Assembly: GCA_902381685.1 (NCBI GenBank)
Contig: LR698958.1
Span: 869,672-933,671 of the forward strand
DNA from: Lachnospiraceae bacterium
GTDB lineage: Bacteria; Bacillota; Clostridia; Lachnospirales; Lachnospiraceae
Reading direction: 5' to 3'
Length of the DNA: 64,000 bases
Notes under the pieces: model-generated
Told to the model about the DNA's origin: nothing
Seen by the model: the letters and a program-made list of their open reading frames with translations, nothing else
Databases searched by the model: none
Shown: piece after piece, positions 62,884 to 64,000 of the stretch
Numbering within the stretch: position 1 is the stretch's first letter
Layout of the letters: each line of letters starts with the position of its first letter
Made by a program: the position numbers and the translations under genes

Positions 62884-64000
62884 AAAATACATTTCAGAAG
62901 ATGTCATTAAAAAAATCGCTGGTTATGCTGGCTGCACTCTGTCTTGGAGGTGTCAGTATATTGTCAATTATTACCATACTGATATTTTCTGACATGCAGC
63001 AGAAAATATTGGATACAAGGCCGATTGTTGTTACCGATTATACAATGAAAAATTATGAGGAAACGGGAAGTGAAACTACTGTTGTTCCTCAAAAATATAT
63101 TTATAAAGAACTTTCAAAGGACAACCAAATATATTATTGGATCGTAACTATTCTTATGGTAATTTTGCCTGTTATCTATATTATAGCGGCTTCTTTGATG
63201 GTTGCTAAATTTTATTACAAATTGAAGTTACAGATACCGCTTCAAAATCTGAAAAACGGTATGTACCATATTTCGCAGCAGGATTTAGACTTTCAAATAC
63301 AGTACACAACTGATGATGAGTTGGGAAAACTGTGTGATACATTTGAATGTATGAGAAATGAGATTCATAAAAGTAACTGCAAAATGTGGGATATGCTGCA
63401 GGAAAGAAAAGCATTGACCGCTTCAATTTCACATGACCTGAGAACTCCGATTACTGTGGTCAATGGTTATCTGGACTATTTGGAGAAATCAATGGAAAGA
63501 AAAATGCTGACAGAAGAACTTCTGCAAACAACAATAAAAAATATGGCAGGAGCAATGAGCAGATTAGAACGCTATGTAGACTGTGTGAAAGATATACAGA
63601 AAATGGAAGAAATTGAAATCAGAAAAGAGCAGTATAATTTAAAAGAGATAATTGCCGATATAACAAGAGAATTTTCCGTATTAGCGGCACAATACGGCAG
63701 AAAACTTATTATACATGACTTATCACAAGATGCTTTTATTGAAACGGACAAAGATATGTTGTCAAAAATTTTAGAAAATATTTTTGACAATGCACTCCGT
63801 TTTTCCACTGATAAAATAGTATTATCGATAGATGAAAAAAAGGATTATATTTGTTTTTCAATACAGGACGATGGTGTTGGATTTACAGCGGAAGAATTAA
63901 ATTCCGCAACTTCTTTCTTTTACAGTTCGCCCACAAACGGTGGGAATTTTGGTATTGGCCTGTCTATTTGTAAAATACTTTGCGAAAAACTCGGAGGGAA
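62871..64000 (+). CDS. Sensor histidine kinase (3' truncated by window)
   Basis: At least 376 codons from ATG 62871 (GGGGAG 10 nt upstream), open to the window end; overlaps the response regulator by 13 nt. It has two membrane helices (about 17-40 and 86-108) around a short external loop, then a HAMP-like linker. The dimerisation domain has SISHDLRTPITVV with phosphoacceptor His188, and the ATPase domain has the N box LENIFDNALRFS, G1 DDGVGF and G2 GGNFGIGLSICK. The end of the ATPase domain is cut off. Confidence 0.95.
   Translation, partial: MGKIKNTFQKMSLKKSLVMLAALCLGGVSILSIITILIFSDMQQKILDTRPIVVTDYTMKNYEETGSETTVVPQKYIYKELSKDNQIYYWIVTILMVILPVIYIIAASLMVAKFYYKLKLQIPLQNLKNGMYHISQQDLDFQIQYTTDDELGKLCDTFECMRNEIHKSNCKMWDMLQERKALTASISHDLRTPITVVNGYLDYLEKSMERKMLTEELLQTTIKNMAGAMSRLERYVDCVKDIQKMEEIEIRKEQYNLKEIIADITREFSVLAAQYGRKLIIHDLSQDAFIETDKDMLSKILENIFDNALRFSTDKIVLSIDEKKDYICFSIQDDGVGFTAEELNSATSFFYSSPTNGGNFGIGLSICKILCEKLGG

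Overview
The window is about 64 kb of low-GC DNA that reads as the chromosome of an anaerobic, spore-forming Firmicute, most likely a Lachnospiraceae-like clostridium (inference from gene content and gene order). The main clues are the Spo0A C-terminus, a GerW-family protein and an alpha/beta-type SASP (sporulation), a complete six-gene Rnf complex, a monomeric [FeFe] hydrogenase and a Na+-pumping decarboxylase operon. No rRNA, tRNA or CRISPR array was seen. No plasmid or phage structural genes were seen.

Layout. 1-7.3 kb: end of spo0A, glycogen synthase, then metF, a stand-alone methionine synthase activation protein, a MetH lacking that domain, and the hydrogenase. 7.4-11.5 kb: a 40-aa membrane peptide, alaS, rpsU and two membrane-protein genes. 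11.6-16.1 kb: a D-Ala-D-Ala carboxypeptidase gene (dac) split by a 3.36-kb serine-recombinase element. 16.1-19.6 kb: a phosphoesterase, scpA, scpB and a second, intact dac paralogue. 19.7-23 kb (minus strand): an aminopeptidase P and a POT-family peptide transporter with a long structured leader. 23.4-28.7 kb: a biotin-dependent Na+-pump decarboxylase operon. 28.9-33.6 kb: an RpiR regulator, an HI0933-type flavoprotein, cmk, ispH and an S1-domain gene. 33.8-41.6 kb: rnfCDGEAB, two small membrane-protein genes, an ApbE flavin transferase and two partners. 41.6-55.5 kb: housekeeping genes (ruvAB, zapA, U32 protease, ftsW/rodA, pbpA, ytfI/gerW-like pair, rpmB, yloU/yloV-like pair, recG). 55.7-64 kb: a more accessory stretch with small regulators, a GntR-ABC operon, a MerR-acetyltransferase pair and a two-component system cut by the window end.

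How the parts fit. Rnf and the decarboxylase are both ion-motive modules; ApbE would attach FMN to RnfG and RnfD. MetF and the split MetH form one methionine/one-carbon unit. ScpAB, RuvAB, ZapA, FtsW/RodA, PBP and the Dac proteins cover chromosome organisation, division and the cell wall.

The most unusual feature is the dac interruption. The element sits between two copies of an 11-bp direct repeat (CATGTGTGGCG, 11951-11961 and 15307-15317), immediately after the SxN catalytic motif of the carboxypeptidase. Removing one repeat plus the element restores one uninterrupted reading frame of about 384 codons with SxxK, SxN and KTG in order. This has the architecture of a skin-like, potentially excisable intervening element. 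It carries a large serine recombinase, a tiny ORF overlapping it, a secreted nuclease lipoprotein and a broken HEPN-like gene.
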